Below are positions 36,460 to 49,607 of a stretch of DNA of 64,000 bases, one piece after another (positions within the stretch are counted from its first letter, which is position 1; every line of letters starts with the position of its first letter). The stretch comes from Saksenaea vasiformis B4078. Lineage: Eukaryota; Mucoromycota; Mucoromycetes; Mucorales; Saksenaeaceae. The stretch is taken from positions 1 to 64,000 of the forward strand of contig JNDT01002330.1 of assembly GCA_000697055.1 (NCBI GenBank), read 5' to 3'. The translations under genes were made by a program, and so were the position numbers. Below the pieces are notes generated by a model. It worked only from the letters and a program-made list of their open reading frames with translations. It was not told the DNA's origin and ran no database searches.

Positions 36460-39321
36460 GATATGCCGGAACAAAGGAAAAGGGCGGAACAGAAACACGC
36501 TTACTGTGAGCGTGTACCTTACAATTCCGAGTCACGCGACGAAGCACGCGTCGTGGATCCGAAAGCCCATAGTCGATATTTATCGCAATCTCTCCACTTA
36601 TCTCCCTATGATAAGATACTTTTGTAGGTTTTGAATGAGACTTTGCACCAAATAGATATCATGTTACATTCAAGTTAAATAATTTACGTTGGAAAGTGAT
36701 GCGACTTGGAGCTGAAAAGTGGTCCATTTTGGATTAACCCAAGGATTAGTTCGCGCGTGGACAGCCTGAGTATTGCATTAGAGTAGTTCATTATACTAGT
36801 GATAGTTTTTCACTATCGCATTGGACGTATTAAAAATGTCTCGAGGTTAGGACATGCTCCACGCAAAATAAACCGTATTTAAAGGGACGCATGAATTTCA
36901 TGTTTCTTCTTTGGCGCTGTTTACCTTACGCCTGGTGAGGATGTCAATTCTTCAGCACATATACAGAATCATTTATATATTTTTTTATCTATTGTTAAGG
37001 CTGTATGATCATCTCTCCCGTCCTTTGTCCACCATCAGATAATCAACGCTGTCGCCAATTCCTATACTAGTGACCTCACATTTAATTCCTTCTTTGTCGC
37101 AAACTGGCTCATAGTTTATTTCGAGTAACGTAAAAATCGTTTGCTTAACAATAATCTGACGATACAGACAAGAAGATACAGTGGCCCCGACTCGATATAG
37201 CACAATGTGGCTTCCGTACTGCAAAGAGCACGCTTCACTAAGCACTTATCTTAGCAGATGATATGGTTGCCGATCGACCTTTCTGACGTCAAACAAATCC
37301 GAGCGATAGCACTCAATGTTAACGACGGTTAGCACTTTCTAACCCCGTCCAGCCTCTTCTGGTCACAACCAGAAGAAACCTTTGAGAAAGAAAGCGGCAA
37401 AACGTGAAGTACATAATAGCATAGGATACTTACAAGGTCCAATACAATTGGGAAGTCCATATATATTGGGCGGCCGACATAGGATAGCTAACTTAAGAAT
37501 AAAGATGTCGCAGAGTAAAGATGTCAATCGAGTCATTGGAGTATGAATAGGATGTTATTGACCGAAGTCATAAAAAAAGATGTCCTTCAATTGCCAGGCA
37601 ATGGTTTGCATGCCTAACATCAAAGGGCTTGGTTGTGTGCAATAGAAAAGCGGATGCGGAAAGATGTTTTTGTCTGGTGTCGTCGCGTGGTATAGTTGGT
37701 TTATTGGAGTGCCTGCAATGTTCCGTTTTATGTGACTGATTAAAACACTTGTGCGGTTGGATCAACTATTGTTTTATGGAACCGCGTCATGTTGGTTATT
37801 TGCGCAATGCAACAAAAAAGTAGCTGCACGTTTACGTTGCGAAAAAGGTATAAACAGTTTTCCAGCGAATGTGCACGGAAGCAACTGAGATGGCAGATTA
37901 AACGCTTCCTATTTATTGCAGCCGAAAGGATTTAACGTGATTTCCATGCAAACGTAATTCCGGGAAATAAAATACGCTTGGACCTTTGATTTAGGGATCA
38001 TATTGAAGAATAGCTATTCTATTTTCAATAACCCTGAATTAAATGATTGTTCCTTGGATAAGCCTGCAGATTACCCTTGAATAAGGCGGGGCGATGCTGT
38101 ATGACAGTCGAGTGTCAAAGATCTGGGGAGACCTTTATGATATAGCTTCATTTCAATATGTTTCACGAATGTAATATAGATAAGTATCAAGAGTTTACAA
38201 CACTGAACCGCCTTTTAGGTGTTATAAGCGGGAGAATGTACCTGTAAGGAAATCGATTATTAAGAGCTTGCGATCAGTGTCGCAAGTAAGACAAGCAGGG
38301 CTAGAACTTTTAATTGTCCTTCTGCAGAATAGACTATATCCTGGCATTCTTTTCCACGGCCTCCCGGGAACCAAACCATAGAAGACTATTGTTTTGGGTA
38401 TTCCAATTGGTATCTGACACCTACTATGCATTGTCGGACTGTGTCACTACGGTCCAATGTTTATTCAGTACAGTCGCATGGATAAGGCATGCGACACCAT
38501 GCAGCAAAGATTTACTTTTTAAAATATATCCTTTAAGCGGGCCAGGATGACGTTATAAATGTGCCTCTTACCCCAACTGCCATTCCTTGTAAGCGTATAT
38601 ATTGAAGGCATATGTCTTGCTCATAAGATCGATAATCATTGTCATTGACGTTATTCATGAAAGGAGTAGATATTTTCAAAACATCAATAGACACGTTCAA
38701 TCCATTTTGAATCCCTTTAACCTGATTCATCGGCTTCACTTGCATTAAAGTATCACATGATGGGATAATTGCTGTCAAACTTCATCATTTATTTTATCTG
38801 AAACTAGTCCTATGCCCATCAAAGGACACACGACCCATTTTTAGCAATCACAATGCGAAAGCTGGAGCCGAATTGCTATATAGACCGCTTGAATACTGGA
38901 TAGCCAGATATACCTGTTCCTTTTCCCATTGGAGACATCTTTGTAGTGCTTTATTTGAATTGGTACCGTACCTACAAGAAGACTGGAGAAAAAGGAAATT
39001 CAAATTTACGCATGGTTTTATTTGATGCGAAATACAAGTTCTTCATGTGCAACTCAGAGCTGAGTGGATCGTTAACATTACAGATCCATAGCGTTGCATT
39101 TGTGACTCTCTGATCGGTTTAAGTGTTCGGCTACTTTTATCACGACTTGCTTGCTCCCTGGACTGATGATGCTACAGTATACTATCTGACATTCTCCACA
39201 ATGCAGCGGGGAGCCAAATATGGTATAGCCTTGGACTCTGCAACAAGGCCATATGGGATCTCCTATAGCTGCATGTCATCCATCAAGGTCTTTTGTTTGT
39301 GTCCTCCCTTTGCTCTCACTA
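36460..39321. other. gene-poor stretch between SMC2 and PTR2-like gene
   Basis: About 2.9 kb. Only short open frames are seen (for example minus 37009-37245 and minus 38533-38778); they read as plausible peptide but match nothing I recognise and lack splice-supported extensions. Long homopolymer runs, common elsewhere in the window, are scarce here. It may hold eroded genes or repeat remnants. Confidence 0.4.
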
Positions 39322-41373
39322 ATGTACCCATACATAAAGCAAAATACTCCACCGTCTGTTAATAAGGAAAAGTATACTGAAGACCTTCAAAAATCAAATT
39401 TGGGTCGGAAGAAATTGTATGGTGTCGAGGTGCAACCAGATGAAGAAGTAATGATATAGTCGTATCGATAATTCTATTCCTTTTACACGTCTCTGTAGCC
39501 AACAGAGCGCGATTGGAAAGAGTGTCGGCAAGTATCTGACGCTATCCCGAAAGCAAGTATTCTGGTGATGTTGCTTGAGCTCGTTGGGTTATTTGCAAAC
39601 CACGGAATAGGCGCGCTGCTACAAAATTACGTTCAGCATCCCCCACCGGCTACATGTAAAACAGTATTATTAGGACACTGAAAACCCTATTACTTACGAT
39701 TTTTTTATACCTTGACAACTAAGATCCGGCAAAACAGCCTGGTGCACTCGGTCGTGGGCAACAAACAGCGACAGCACTCACAACATTTTTGAACTTGTGG
39801 ACTTTCATGATGCCTATCATTGGTGCGATTATAGCCGACAAATACTTAGGAAGGTACCGAACAGTTTTAGTATTTTCCTTCGCCAATCTACTCGGGCTCG
39901 TACTATTAACTTGCACATCTATCCCCTCATCTATTCAAAGCGGCGTAGCATTTCCGGGTCTGATTGTATCTATCATCGTTATTGGAGCCAGCGATGGTGC
40001 AATCAAACCTAATATCGCAGCGTTGATAGCAGATCAATATCAAACACTTGGACCTTTTGTGCGCGTTGTAAGGCACAAAAGACGTTCAAAAGAGATCCAA
40101 GACGGATACGGCGGTGAAAGCAGCACAGAAGAATTGCACGAGAGAATAATAGTGACGCCCCAAGCAACCTACCAGAGGATATTTAGTATTTATTATTGGG
40201 CATCCGGCGTTTCACACATTTCTATTATTCCCATGACAATGATGGAAAAGAAAATCGGCTTTTGGCCGACATACCTTCTAGGTACAATCATTATTCTCAT
40301 TTTCATTGCGATGGCGATTACTGCGAAGCCTATCTGTGTCCAAATTGCGCCTCGCAAAAGCGTATTATCGGAGACAGCCACAATACTAAAGCTTTCGCTC
40401 AAATATGGCCTGGAAGCAATAAAACCAAGCGTAATGAGATCGATCAATCCTGATATAGCGGAGACACTTACATGGGATGACGTGTTTGTGGATGAGCTTC
40501 GGCGCACCTTAAAGGCCTGCGTTGTATTTTGCTGGTTTCCAATATATTTTCTATGTAATTTTCAAGCATCAAACAACTTAACGTCTATGGCAGCCACTAT
40601 GCAAACGGGGTCAATACGTAAGTGATATTGATTCGCTTTATTGTCTGTATATGTCACATCTAATGCTCTCGAACTGTAGCTAATGATCTCATACACAGCA
40701 TCACTACATTAACACTCGGTATCATGATTCCTGTGATGGACAGGCTTGTGTATCCTGGACTGCGTCGATCAGGCATTTATCTTGGACCCATACTACGTAT
40801 CACGATCGGCTTTGCTATGATGGCATTATCGATGGGGGTAGGTAGCTGAAGCACTGGACGTCTCATATTGCATTGAGAATTTAACAGAAGAAATTGAACC
40901 CGTAGTATGCTGCCGTGATTCAGAAAATCATCTACAGCAGTCCTCCTTTTTATCAATGGCCTACAGGTCACGGCAAGAACGAGGTGTCATCTGCATTGCT
41001 TATACCCGCCTATTTCCTTATAGGTCTCGCGCAGACCTTTGTGAATGTCGCTGGACATGAATATGCATACGTAAAAGCACCCGCCAAAATGAAGACACTT
41101 ATAACAGCAGTCTATTTTCTCACTCTTTGTGCTGGCGCCATCCTCAACTTCGCCTTTGTACCCCTGGCCAAAGATCCTAATCTGATATCTATGTATGCTA
41201 GCTTTGCAATTGCCATTGGTATTTGTACTCTATTATTTTACATTGCCCACGGTAAACAAGATAAGCAAGACTTTGAAGACGATGCGATTGGTTACGAGCG
41301 GCTCACGACCACTATAAAAATTGCAAGCAATGAAAACAGTACTTCCGATAACGCAGTACGCGCAAGTGCCTAA
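39322..41373 (+). CDS. PTR2/POT-family transporter with altered proton-coupling motif
   Basis: Five exons join in frame (39322-39447, 39499-39655, 39724-40617, 40680-40837, 40906-41373), giving 600 residues with about twelve membrane segments. PTR2 features include GALLQNYVQ, LNLWTFMMPIIGAIIADKYLGRYRT, the signature GASDGAIKPNIAALIADQY, and SSALLIPAYFLIGLAQTF in TM10. Fungal PTR2 proteins import di- and tripeptides with protons through the plasma membrane. Here the ExxERFxYYG motif of TM1 reads ELVGLFANHG (residues 69-78), keeping only the first Glu, Phe and Gly, and the segment around YYWASGVSHIS departs from the usual FYxxINxG. The frame is fully open, so it is not an obvious pseudogene; substrate or coupling may differ. 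It lies in a gene-poor island. Confidence 0.88.
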
Positions 41374-42578
41374 CTTACAAGGAAGGGTATGTCCAAAAAA
41401 GTTCTTCGCCCAAGCTGAGGGTTCCAAGAGCATCACCTGGGATCTTTCTCTTTTATTCTGTTTACATCGCGTTGCTTACTGGTCATCATTACGTTCTTTG
41501 GCGGCATTGCGGAAAAAGATGATAAACAGAGTTGTTGATGGCTGCGCTTATCTGATAAAATCGCTAAATATGACTAATAACTACGCAATTTTCATAAAAC
41601 TGTAAAAAGCGGCTATATAATGGTTCATTATTATACGCAAGAGCTGCTCTTGATGGTGTCTTACGAGCATCCTACGACTTACAGCCCAGTTCGTACCCAG
41701 ACGACTTCGCCACACATCCTCGATAAAATAAGCTCGATATATTCAAGTATTTTGCAAGGAATCAAGGACTTGATATTGGCGGGCACTACTGTACGTACAG
41801 TATTTGCACATTCTTCGTTATTACGCCTTACGAAAAAAGAAAAAAAAATTGTGGACTTCCTGCAACGCGCCGTGTTACTGCCTTCTGGGCGTTGTCCCAA
41901 AGTCAGTCAAGCCTCAGACATAGGTTTGATATATATTTGAAGTTCTGAAAGACTTGGACTCATCGCGTGGTCAGCCCATGAGGAAACAAGCATCAGTTCC
42001 GTCTCGAAGCTGATTATATCAAAAATTTACGGTGAAACTTCCAAACTTCAAAAAGCTTTCAGCATGGTTGGCAATTCTGAAGAGCAATTTGCAGATATTT
42101 GAGGAGCTCAAGCTATCCCTGTTCATTTGTGAGGACGTAATATGACTTGAAGTCAAAGGAAATCAAAGAACCAAGTAACGCTTTGAGCGTCTATGTCAAT
42201 GGGACGTCGACATGGTCGATTTTTCCAAGTGATCTGTTCATTTTCTGATGTACTTTCTATTTTCTGGGGAATCCCGTGTCGCTAAATAAAGAAACGACTG
42301 ATAAATGCAAACCCCTCTGGAACTCAGTTCTGCTATACTCACTTGGTATGTGAAAAGGCAGCAGAAACCTCCTGTACAGCCGCTTTGTTAGGCTTGAGAT
42401 CGACGTTTATTTGATAGTATCAATCGAACGCTTTAATGTTCAGTGAGGCACTCTGCCAAGCTATTGCTGACTTTCTTTTTTTCTTTCTTTCTTTCTTGGG
42501 CGGAGTACAAAACGTCAGTCCCGTACAAAGCGTCCTTTCTATCCCGACCGTTCTCCTTTCACCAGTACGGCATTGTCG
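41374..42578. other. intergenic region upstream of AIP1
   Basis: About 1.2 kb. A + frame at 41620-41940 is open for about 100 codons but shows no recognisable family and no splicing context. A CTTT-type pyrimidine tract near 42470-42500 precedes the AIP1 start. Confidence 0.4.
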
Positions 42579-44853
42579 ATGGCTTACAACAAAAGTAAGG
42601 AAATGAGCTCTACCATGGCGGCGGCAATAGGCTCATTTTCTTCATGCTAGAATACACGTTTGCACCTCTCCCATATACCAACCGAGGAAGCGCTGTCAAG
42701 CTCGGCAGTGATCCCAAGGGGAAGACGTTTCTGTACACAAACGGTAAATCCGTCTACATACGCGACATTGAGGTAGGATGCGGAACATAGCCATTAAAGA
42801 TGGTGATACATGACTCGTAGAATCCTGCCCTGGCTACCGAATATGTCGGGCATAATACGCAAGCAACCGTGGCACGTTACAGTCCAAGCGGCTTTTATGT
42901 CGCTTCCGCAGGTAGACACAACAACTTGGAAACCAAGGGAAAATGGTTGGCTAAACTAACTAACCGTTACGCGTTTAGATGTTCGTGGCACGATCCGTAT
43001 CTGGGATACTGTCAATGAAGAACATATTCTGAAGAACGAGGTCAACCCCGCTCTGTCGACGGTGACGGATATCGCTTGGGACTCGGAGAGCAAACGTTTA
43101 ATTGCGGTGGGTGATGGAAAGACCCGATTTGGACATGCCTTCTCCTTCGATACCCTTTCTTCTGTGGGTGAAATATCTGGTCATTCCAAGGCCATTAACA
43201 GCGTTAGCATCCGTTCCAAACGTCCGTTCCGTGCCGTGACCGCTTCGGATGATATGACGGTGGGATTCTATCATGGTGTGCCCTATCGGTATCAGACAAA
43301 TATTCAAGACCATACCCGTTTTGTCCACGCCGTTGCGTACTCTCCTAACGGCGACTTTTTCGTCAGCGCCGGTGCAGATGGAAAGGTAAAAGAAGAAGAA
43401 GAAGAGACTGTTTGATGTCGCCGACAGAAACTGATTTGTTTCCATTCTACCTTAGATTTTCTTGTACAATGGCGATACAGGCGAGAAGGTACATGAGCTC
43501 AAGGCAGAGAATGGTCATACAGGCGGTGTCTTCTCTGTTAGCTGGTCACCCGATAGCATCCAGCTCCTGACATCTTCTGCTGACTGTACGGCAAAGATTT
43601 GGGATGTCTCAGCCAACGCAGTGTTGAAGTAAGTTTTGGATCAGGTTGGGCACAGGTTCGCTGAAAAAAAGCGACATGTTCTAGTACATTTGAGATCAAC
43701 AATGCAAGCGATCCCGTCAATAATCAACAGGTCGGTAACTTGTGGCAAGGCGATTGGTTGTTGAGTACATCGCTTTCCGGCGAGTTCAACTACCTCGACA
43801 AGAACAGTGGCAAGGTGACCCGAACGATTGACGGACACAGCAAGGCTATCACCGCTCTTGCCGTGGCCTCTGATGATACCTTTTTCACAGGTTCCTATGA
43901 TGGACGTGTGTGCTCTTGGAACTATGGCGAAGCTGATGATCAGACGATTGCCAAGGGTCTTGGCGGAGAAAGCCACGCTAACCAGGTCATTGATCTCTCG
44001 ATCAAGGATGACAAACTGTACTCCGTTGGTATGGATGATATGCTCCGTGTTGGAAACGTAAAAGAGAAGACACATAGGTAACACACTTTCTTTTCGTTTC
44101 TTTTCTTTTTTCTAATCCTATCGCCTTGTCTAACTCATACGATTTTTTTCTTTTTACCTAGTGACAAGGTTGTTTCTTCCAACGGCCTTCCACGCTCTCT
44201 TTCTACTTCTGGCAGTCAGATTGCGATCGCTACCGTGAACGATGTTCAAATTTATAATGACGCTTTGGAGAAAGTGCTTCAAAAGGGAGATTTAGGATTC
44301 GCACCTTCCGCTGCAGCCGTCGATCCAAATGGCGAGTACGTCTTTGTTGGTAGCAGTGAAGTAAGTCGGTAGATGTAGTAGTAGTGCAGGGAAGCTAAAT
44401 GAAACGTTCCAGGATAACAAAGTACACGTGTACAAACAACAAGACGGTACCCTCTCGCATCTGCATGACTTGAGCAGTAACCGCGGCAATATCACATCGC
44501 TGGCAGTCCATCCAACACTGCCACTTATTGCCGTGGGTGATGGTGTAGGCAAGATTTTTGTCTATGATTACAAGGAAGCCAAGGTTGCTATCCAACACTG
44601 GGCTTATCACACGGCACGCATCTTGTCGCTTCAGTGGTCTGGTTGTGGCAAGTTCTTGGTGAGCGGAAGTTTGGACACCAACATCTATGTATGGAATAGA
44701 GAGGTTCCTTCCAAAAAGGTGGCTATTATCAATGCTCATATGGAAGCTGTGAACGGCGTCAGCTTCTTGAACAAGAAGGCGGATAAGCTGACAGTTGTGA
44801 GTGTTGGTCAAGATGCGGCCACACGTGTATGGGAAGTTACCAAGCCCGAGTAA
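42579..44853 (+). CDS. AIP1: actin-interacting protein 1 (WDR1/AIP1)
   Basis: Eight exons join in frame (42579-42594, 42651-42772, 42821-42911, 42979-43385, 43456-43628, 43685-44077, 44162-44360, 44413-44853), giving 613 residues as expected. WD40 repeats form two propellers: early blades include GHNTQATVARYSPSGFYVAS, SVRIWDT-like TIRIWDTVNEEH and GHSKAINSVSIRSKRPFR; the second half includes GHSKAITALAVASDDTF and ARILSLQWSGCGKFLVSGS. The N-terminal LGSDPKGKTFLYTNGKSV matches AIP1 orthologues. The protein works with cofilin to disassemble actin filaments in cortical patches. The first exon is only 16 nt (MAYNK plus one base). RPS19 follows on the same strand 276 bases later. Confidence 0.94.
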
Positions 44854-45129
44854 AGGAAAAGAAAAAAAAAGAAGTGTTATTTATTGGCTCTCCTAAGCAA
44901 TGCACATTTTTCTGAATAATAAAACAGAATGTATCCTTGGTATATATCGATGTCAGAAAAAGAAGCCTCGATCTCTCTCTCTTTAAAGTGCCCAAGCCTC
45001 GAGGTTGCGCCGCGAAAATTTAGAAGAGCCAGTCACGTGGGCCGCAGCGGACATTTTGAAAAAAATTTTTGTTATTCAAAAAGTAAAGGACGGCGGAGGG
45101 AGGGCTCTCTCTTTTTCTCGCATTCTACG

Positions 45130-45630
45130 ATGGCTGGTATTACTGTCAAGGACGTCAATCCCCACGGTACGCGTTGTTCTTTTTTAAGCTTTACGGTTGT
45201 TCCAAAACATTGGAAAGGGAAAGCGAGAAGGAAAAAGAAAGGGCCAACCTGTGGCATCGGTTGAATTGCCATGGGGAGAGGGGGAGAAAAAGGGAAGGGG
45301 ATCAGCCACCCATGACAAAAAGACGTATCCTACTTTTTCAGTGAGCGTGCTTCAAGGCGTCAACCGAAAAGAGCAGACGTTATCAACAATTCATATGTCG
45401 AGCGAAATAGACGCAAAAAACGCATCATGAAAAAAAAAAAAGAGAGGACGTCTTGGGTGGCTTGGAGATACCAAGGGAGAAGCTGGTGTCGTCGAGGGAA
45501 AAAAAAAAGTTTTTATTTTTTCAAATACTGACATATCCTAGACTTCATCAAGGCCTACGCTGCCTACCTCAAGCGCACTGGCAAGTTGCCTGTCCCCAAG
45601 TGGGTTGACCTTGTCAAGACCGGTACCTAC

Positions 45631-45661
<31 letters not shown>

Positions 45662-46152
45662 ACTTCGTCCGTGCCGGTATGTTATTTCTAACGAAAACGC
45701 ATCCATCGAAAAAGAAGACTCATATTGTTTGTTTGTAGCCTCTGTTGCCCGCCACATCTACATCCGCAAGAGCGTTGGTGTCGGTGCTTTGCAGAAGCTC
45801 CACGGTGGTCGTGTGAACCGTGGTTCCCGCCCCTCCCACCACGTTGATGGCTCTGGTTCCGTCAACCGCAAGGTCCTCCAGTCTTTGGAAGCCATTGGTG
45901 TCTTGGAGAAGGACAAGAAGGGGTAAGTTGAACTGGATTTTTTTTTTTGGCGTGTGTGTGTGCGTTTTTTTTTCGGATGACTGACGCGTTTTGCTATAAT
46001 AGTGGTCGCAGAATCACCCAGGACGGCCAGAGAGATTTGGACCGTAAGTATTACAATAAAGCGATACAAGTGAATTTTGGAGTATACTAAAAAACTTGTC
46101 ATGAATTTTAGGTATCGCCTTGACTCTTGCTCAGAACGAAGATGACGAATAA
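45130..46152 (+). CDS. RPS19: 40S ribosomal protein S19 (eS19)
   Basis: Five exons join in frame (45130-45166, 45542-45676, 45739-45922, 46003-46043, 46112-46152), giving 145 residues, the usual eS19 size. Recognisable segments are [58 protein letters not shown] and the C-terminal [16 protein letters not shown]. eS19 sits in the head of the 40S subunit and is needed for 18S rRNA maturation. A pyrimidine-rich leader (CTCTCTCTTTTTCTCGC) directly precedes the ATG, and CACGTG lies near 45035. Intron 1 is 375 nt, several times longer than the other introns in this window, as is common for fungal ribosomal-protein genes whose first intron carries regulatory function. Confidence 0.96.
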
Positions 46153-47853
46153 ATGTTTTCAACCCGCAACGAAATAAAAACTTAAAAAAAGTTGCAATTT
46201 TTTAATAAAGGCATCTTTTGGTAGCAAATCATGGCACTGAAACGATTACAGCTTTCTCTCTAAAGTATTGTATTGGTGGTGTGTCTCTCTTAATTACCCT
46301 TGTCTCCAACGGTGAATTCCTTTTTTTGGGAGATAACTCGTTGCCTGCCTTGCCTCAGTGGCGCGCGAACGGAACAGGGAATTTGTGCAACGAACAGGTC
46401 GTAGTAGTAGGTGAGTGGCGACAGCGACCAGAAGGCGCCCATGTCGTCCATACTGATCGTTCTCGCTTCAATGAATCTAATGAACCGAATGGAATGAGCT
46501 GAAATGAGCTTGAGTAATACATTCGTTTTTAGGCAAGTGACTCCTATCTTTTTCTTTCCCTGCCGCGAAAACTCTCGTGACATTAAACTTTTTTATTTCG
46601 TCTGATCATTTCAGTATGCTTTTTTTTTCCGAAGCTGATCAAAGTAATTAACGGGGGGTGCCATCCAATACATGCTACCTGTTCCAATTTTGGAAAGAAA
46701 CAACACCCTAACTGACACATCGTGACAATGTTGCTTCTATAGAGAGAGAGACACACAGAGAGAGATCAGCTTGGATAGGAGGAGGAGGAGGAGGAAGTTC
46801 CGTGGCCTAATTTCTTTTTATCCCAACACGTGCTTTCAGCAAGCATGCCTTTTGATAAGGTTGTTAAAACGATTTTGTGATCATCCATGCTGTGTTACCT
46901 AATGAACAGCAAACATGACTAGTACAACAGTTTCTTAACATTGCATCCCACAAAAAAGAAAAGAATGCAGGGCCCTGTAAATCATTTACACCATTTGCTT
47001 CAATTTTTTTTTCTTGGTTGAGGTAAACAGCAGCAGCTTTATTTGGCATGATAACAAACGGAACGATGACTGGACCCCAAGGGGGGGGGGGGGAGGCGCC
47101 AAACAGAGAGAGAGAGAGAGAGGCTAATCTTTATGCACGGGCCATGATAGTAGGGTTCATATTCGGGCTGCGAGGTACGCAGGGTGTCTGTCCCGTACAT
47201 TAAGGAGAAACAAGGCATTCGACCATAATAACTTCCGTGCAACCCATCCAATGTTACATCCCAAATTTGTGATCAAGTAAGAAAAAAAAAGTACGATGGC
47301 TATTTCCTTGGTTCTCATCAGCTAAAAAGGAAATGGGATGCATCGTCATGTGTGGCTAAGGAGCCAAGGATAGATGACCTAGAGGATCGATTGTCATGGA
47401 GGCAACATTGGTCAGTGCTTAGCAACAAAGTGCGTTATCTACACAAGCAGTATCTGTTGAAAAAGAAAACAAAACTGCACTACGGCGTTGTGTTTTCGAT
47501 CTTTCGTTTTTCTTTTTTCTTTTTTTTTTTCCCATGAGGCTTTTCCCCTCATATTGTTGCATGCATTCAGGTCAAATGAATCCCTAGAACCAACGTTTAA
47601 ACTGGAATTTTTGAAAAAGACAAAAAAAAAACAAAGGATGTGTACATAAAAAAAAAAAGAAGAGATAAAGGAAAATGGAGAGTGGTTGTATGTATATCTT
47701 GTTTGTGAGAAAAAAAAAGAAAAAGAAAAGAAATTCAATTCGTGATTAAATTATATACAAGTGTATTTTCTTTAAAACAAGAAAGAAATGCGGTAGATCC
47801 ATTATGTACAAAGAGAGAAAAAGTAGTAGTAGTGGTGGTGGGTATTACGGGAT
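46153..47853. other. convergent spacer with GA repeats and G13 run
   Basis: About 1.7 kb between RPS19 and the kinase gene stops. It holds GA/GGA repeats near 46740-46795, a run of 13 G at 47081-47093 followed by a GA repeat to about 47122, and several A/T runs. AATAAA-like signals follow RPS19 near 46170-46205. No supported gene. Confidence 0.5.
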
Positions 47854-49607
47854 TCATTCGTGATCGTGGAAGACTTGGCGGACAAGGTTTGATAGTTCGG
47901 CTTGACTAGCACATTGCACTACGCCCATCTGAACCAGTAATTTAAATCGCTAATAAAAAAATGTATGTGTGAGAGCTCCTTCTTCAAGATATTCAAAGAG
48001 AGAGAGAGAAAGATCAGTAGTAGTTATTATTTACCATCAGGACAACACGTGCGTCTGGTCTTCTGTTGGGATCAGGATTGAGCATCCAAGCCACCATATC
48101 GACGATGGCGTTGGATGGCATGGTGAAATTAAATTTTTGCTGGTCACCGTAAAGGATCTCGCCATAAATATCTCTGTTTTCGTCCAAATAATACAAGGGA
48201 GGTACTCGATCCATCATTTCAATGATTGTAATGGCAAGCGACCAAACATCGACATTTTCTGTATATCGTCGTTCGGATACAACTTCAGGTGCCATCCACT
48301 ATACCATTTTCTTCCCGTCAGAAAAATAGGGAACATCACTTCTTTTTTTTTCACTTACCTTGGCTGTGCCTAATCGAGCTTGGTTGATTCGGTTAAGTGG
48401 CGTTGCCAGACCAAAATCAGCTATGGTTGTGTATTGTGTTCGTGTTAAAAAAAAAGACCTCTTCTTTCTTTTTTCTTTTTTTTTTTCTCCAAGTTTTTAC
48501 CTAGTTTGACTTGGCCATCACGACCTAGAAGAATATTCTCACACTTGATGTCACGATGCATATAGTTTTTGGTGTGGAGATAAACCAATCCTTCCAAACA
48601 CTAAGCGTACATGACGTTATTATTATTATTTTTTCTTTTTCTTTTCCTTTTCCTTCGATGAACTTACTTCTTTTGCGATGCGGACAGTAAAGGCTTCGGA
48701 CAGACCCACGGTTGTGTTGTACAACAGACCAAAGACGGAACAGGCCATTAATTCCATTGACATCCATAGATGATCACCTGCAAGACAAGCTTCGCGTAAC
48801 TGGATCAAATTTGGATGGGTCATACAACCCATGATTCGTAATTCGCGCAAAATAAAGGCATGATGATTTGTATCATGGTCTTCAATATGACAACGTTTGA
48901 TTGCCACTTGGATTTTGTTTGAAGATCGTAAGCTTGCTCGAATAACAGCGCCATTTGCCCTGATGTAAATAATAAGAATAATGTAAGCAAAAAAAAAAAA
49001 AAAAAAAAGAAAAGTAGTTACCCGCTTCCTACTTTATCGTGGGCCATGTAATGTTCACGGGGATTAAGATCGAGAATTTTGGATGGAGGTAAGATTTTGC
49101 GGAGCTTTGCTTCGAATTCAGCGTGCGGTTTCTGTGGTTTCGGAATGGGTGGAAGAGGCCAAATATCGGGTACGATGCCAACGGGTATCCAAGGTTTCTT
49201 TTTTTTATGTTGAATGATACGTTTTTTGACTTCATTCATGATGGCTTTGGAGGGTTTTTGTTTTGCTAATTCGATTTGTTTCTTTTCCCAATTTTGTTTG
49301 ATGATATCGGGCATTTGCCAGTTACCGGGAGCTCGCCATGGTGCCTGTATCCAAAAATAAGAATGAATTTAAAAATTTAGGAAACAAGGTTATTTTATAC
49401 CTTTTTCACAGTACAAGGTCTATTATGAAGCGTAGAAGTAGTCGTTGTTGTCGTCGTCAGTAACTTTCGATGACTACTACTAAATAGGGATCTTTTATGC
49501 TCAGTGTAGATAGTGGAGGTAGAAGAAAGAGGGGGAGGAGAGGGTGTTGCGTCGTCGTTATGCAATGGTGATGGACAAGTCATTGCCAATGTACGCGTGG
49601 TAGCCAT
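47854..49607 (-). CDS. STE20/PAK-like Ser/Thr protein kinase lacking a visible CRIB
   Basis: Seven exons join in frame (49401-49607, 49022-49344, 48668-48959, 48501-48600, 48359-48420, 48035-48298, 47854-47949), giving 447 residues. The N terminus (about 170 residues) is Ser/Thr-rich, then basic and Pro-rich, with no CRIB-like ISxPxxxxHxxH motif or other regulatory domain visible. The kinase domain has the glycine loop VGSGANGAV, the catalytic Lys in [25 protein letters not shown] and the activation segment LGTAKWMAPEVV, closest to the STE20/PAK group. Such kinases act in Cdc42/Ras-linked polarity and MAPK signalling; this member's regulation must differ if CRIB is truly absent. Intronic A/T runs are long but all sites are GT-AG. 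Confidence 0.9.

Noticed and set aside
38533..38778. 81-codon minus frame
   Set aside because: Reads like protein in part but has no family match or neighbouring exons; left as part of the anonymous stretch.
41620..41940. 106-codon + frame after the transporter
   Set aside because: No domain, no splice connection to PTR2 or AIP1 and no promoter signal.
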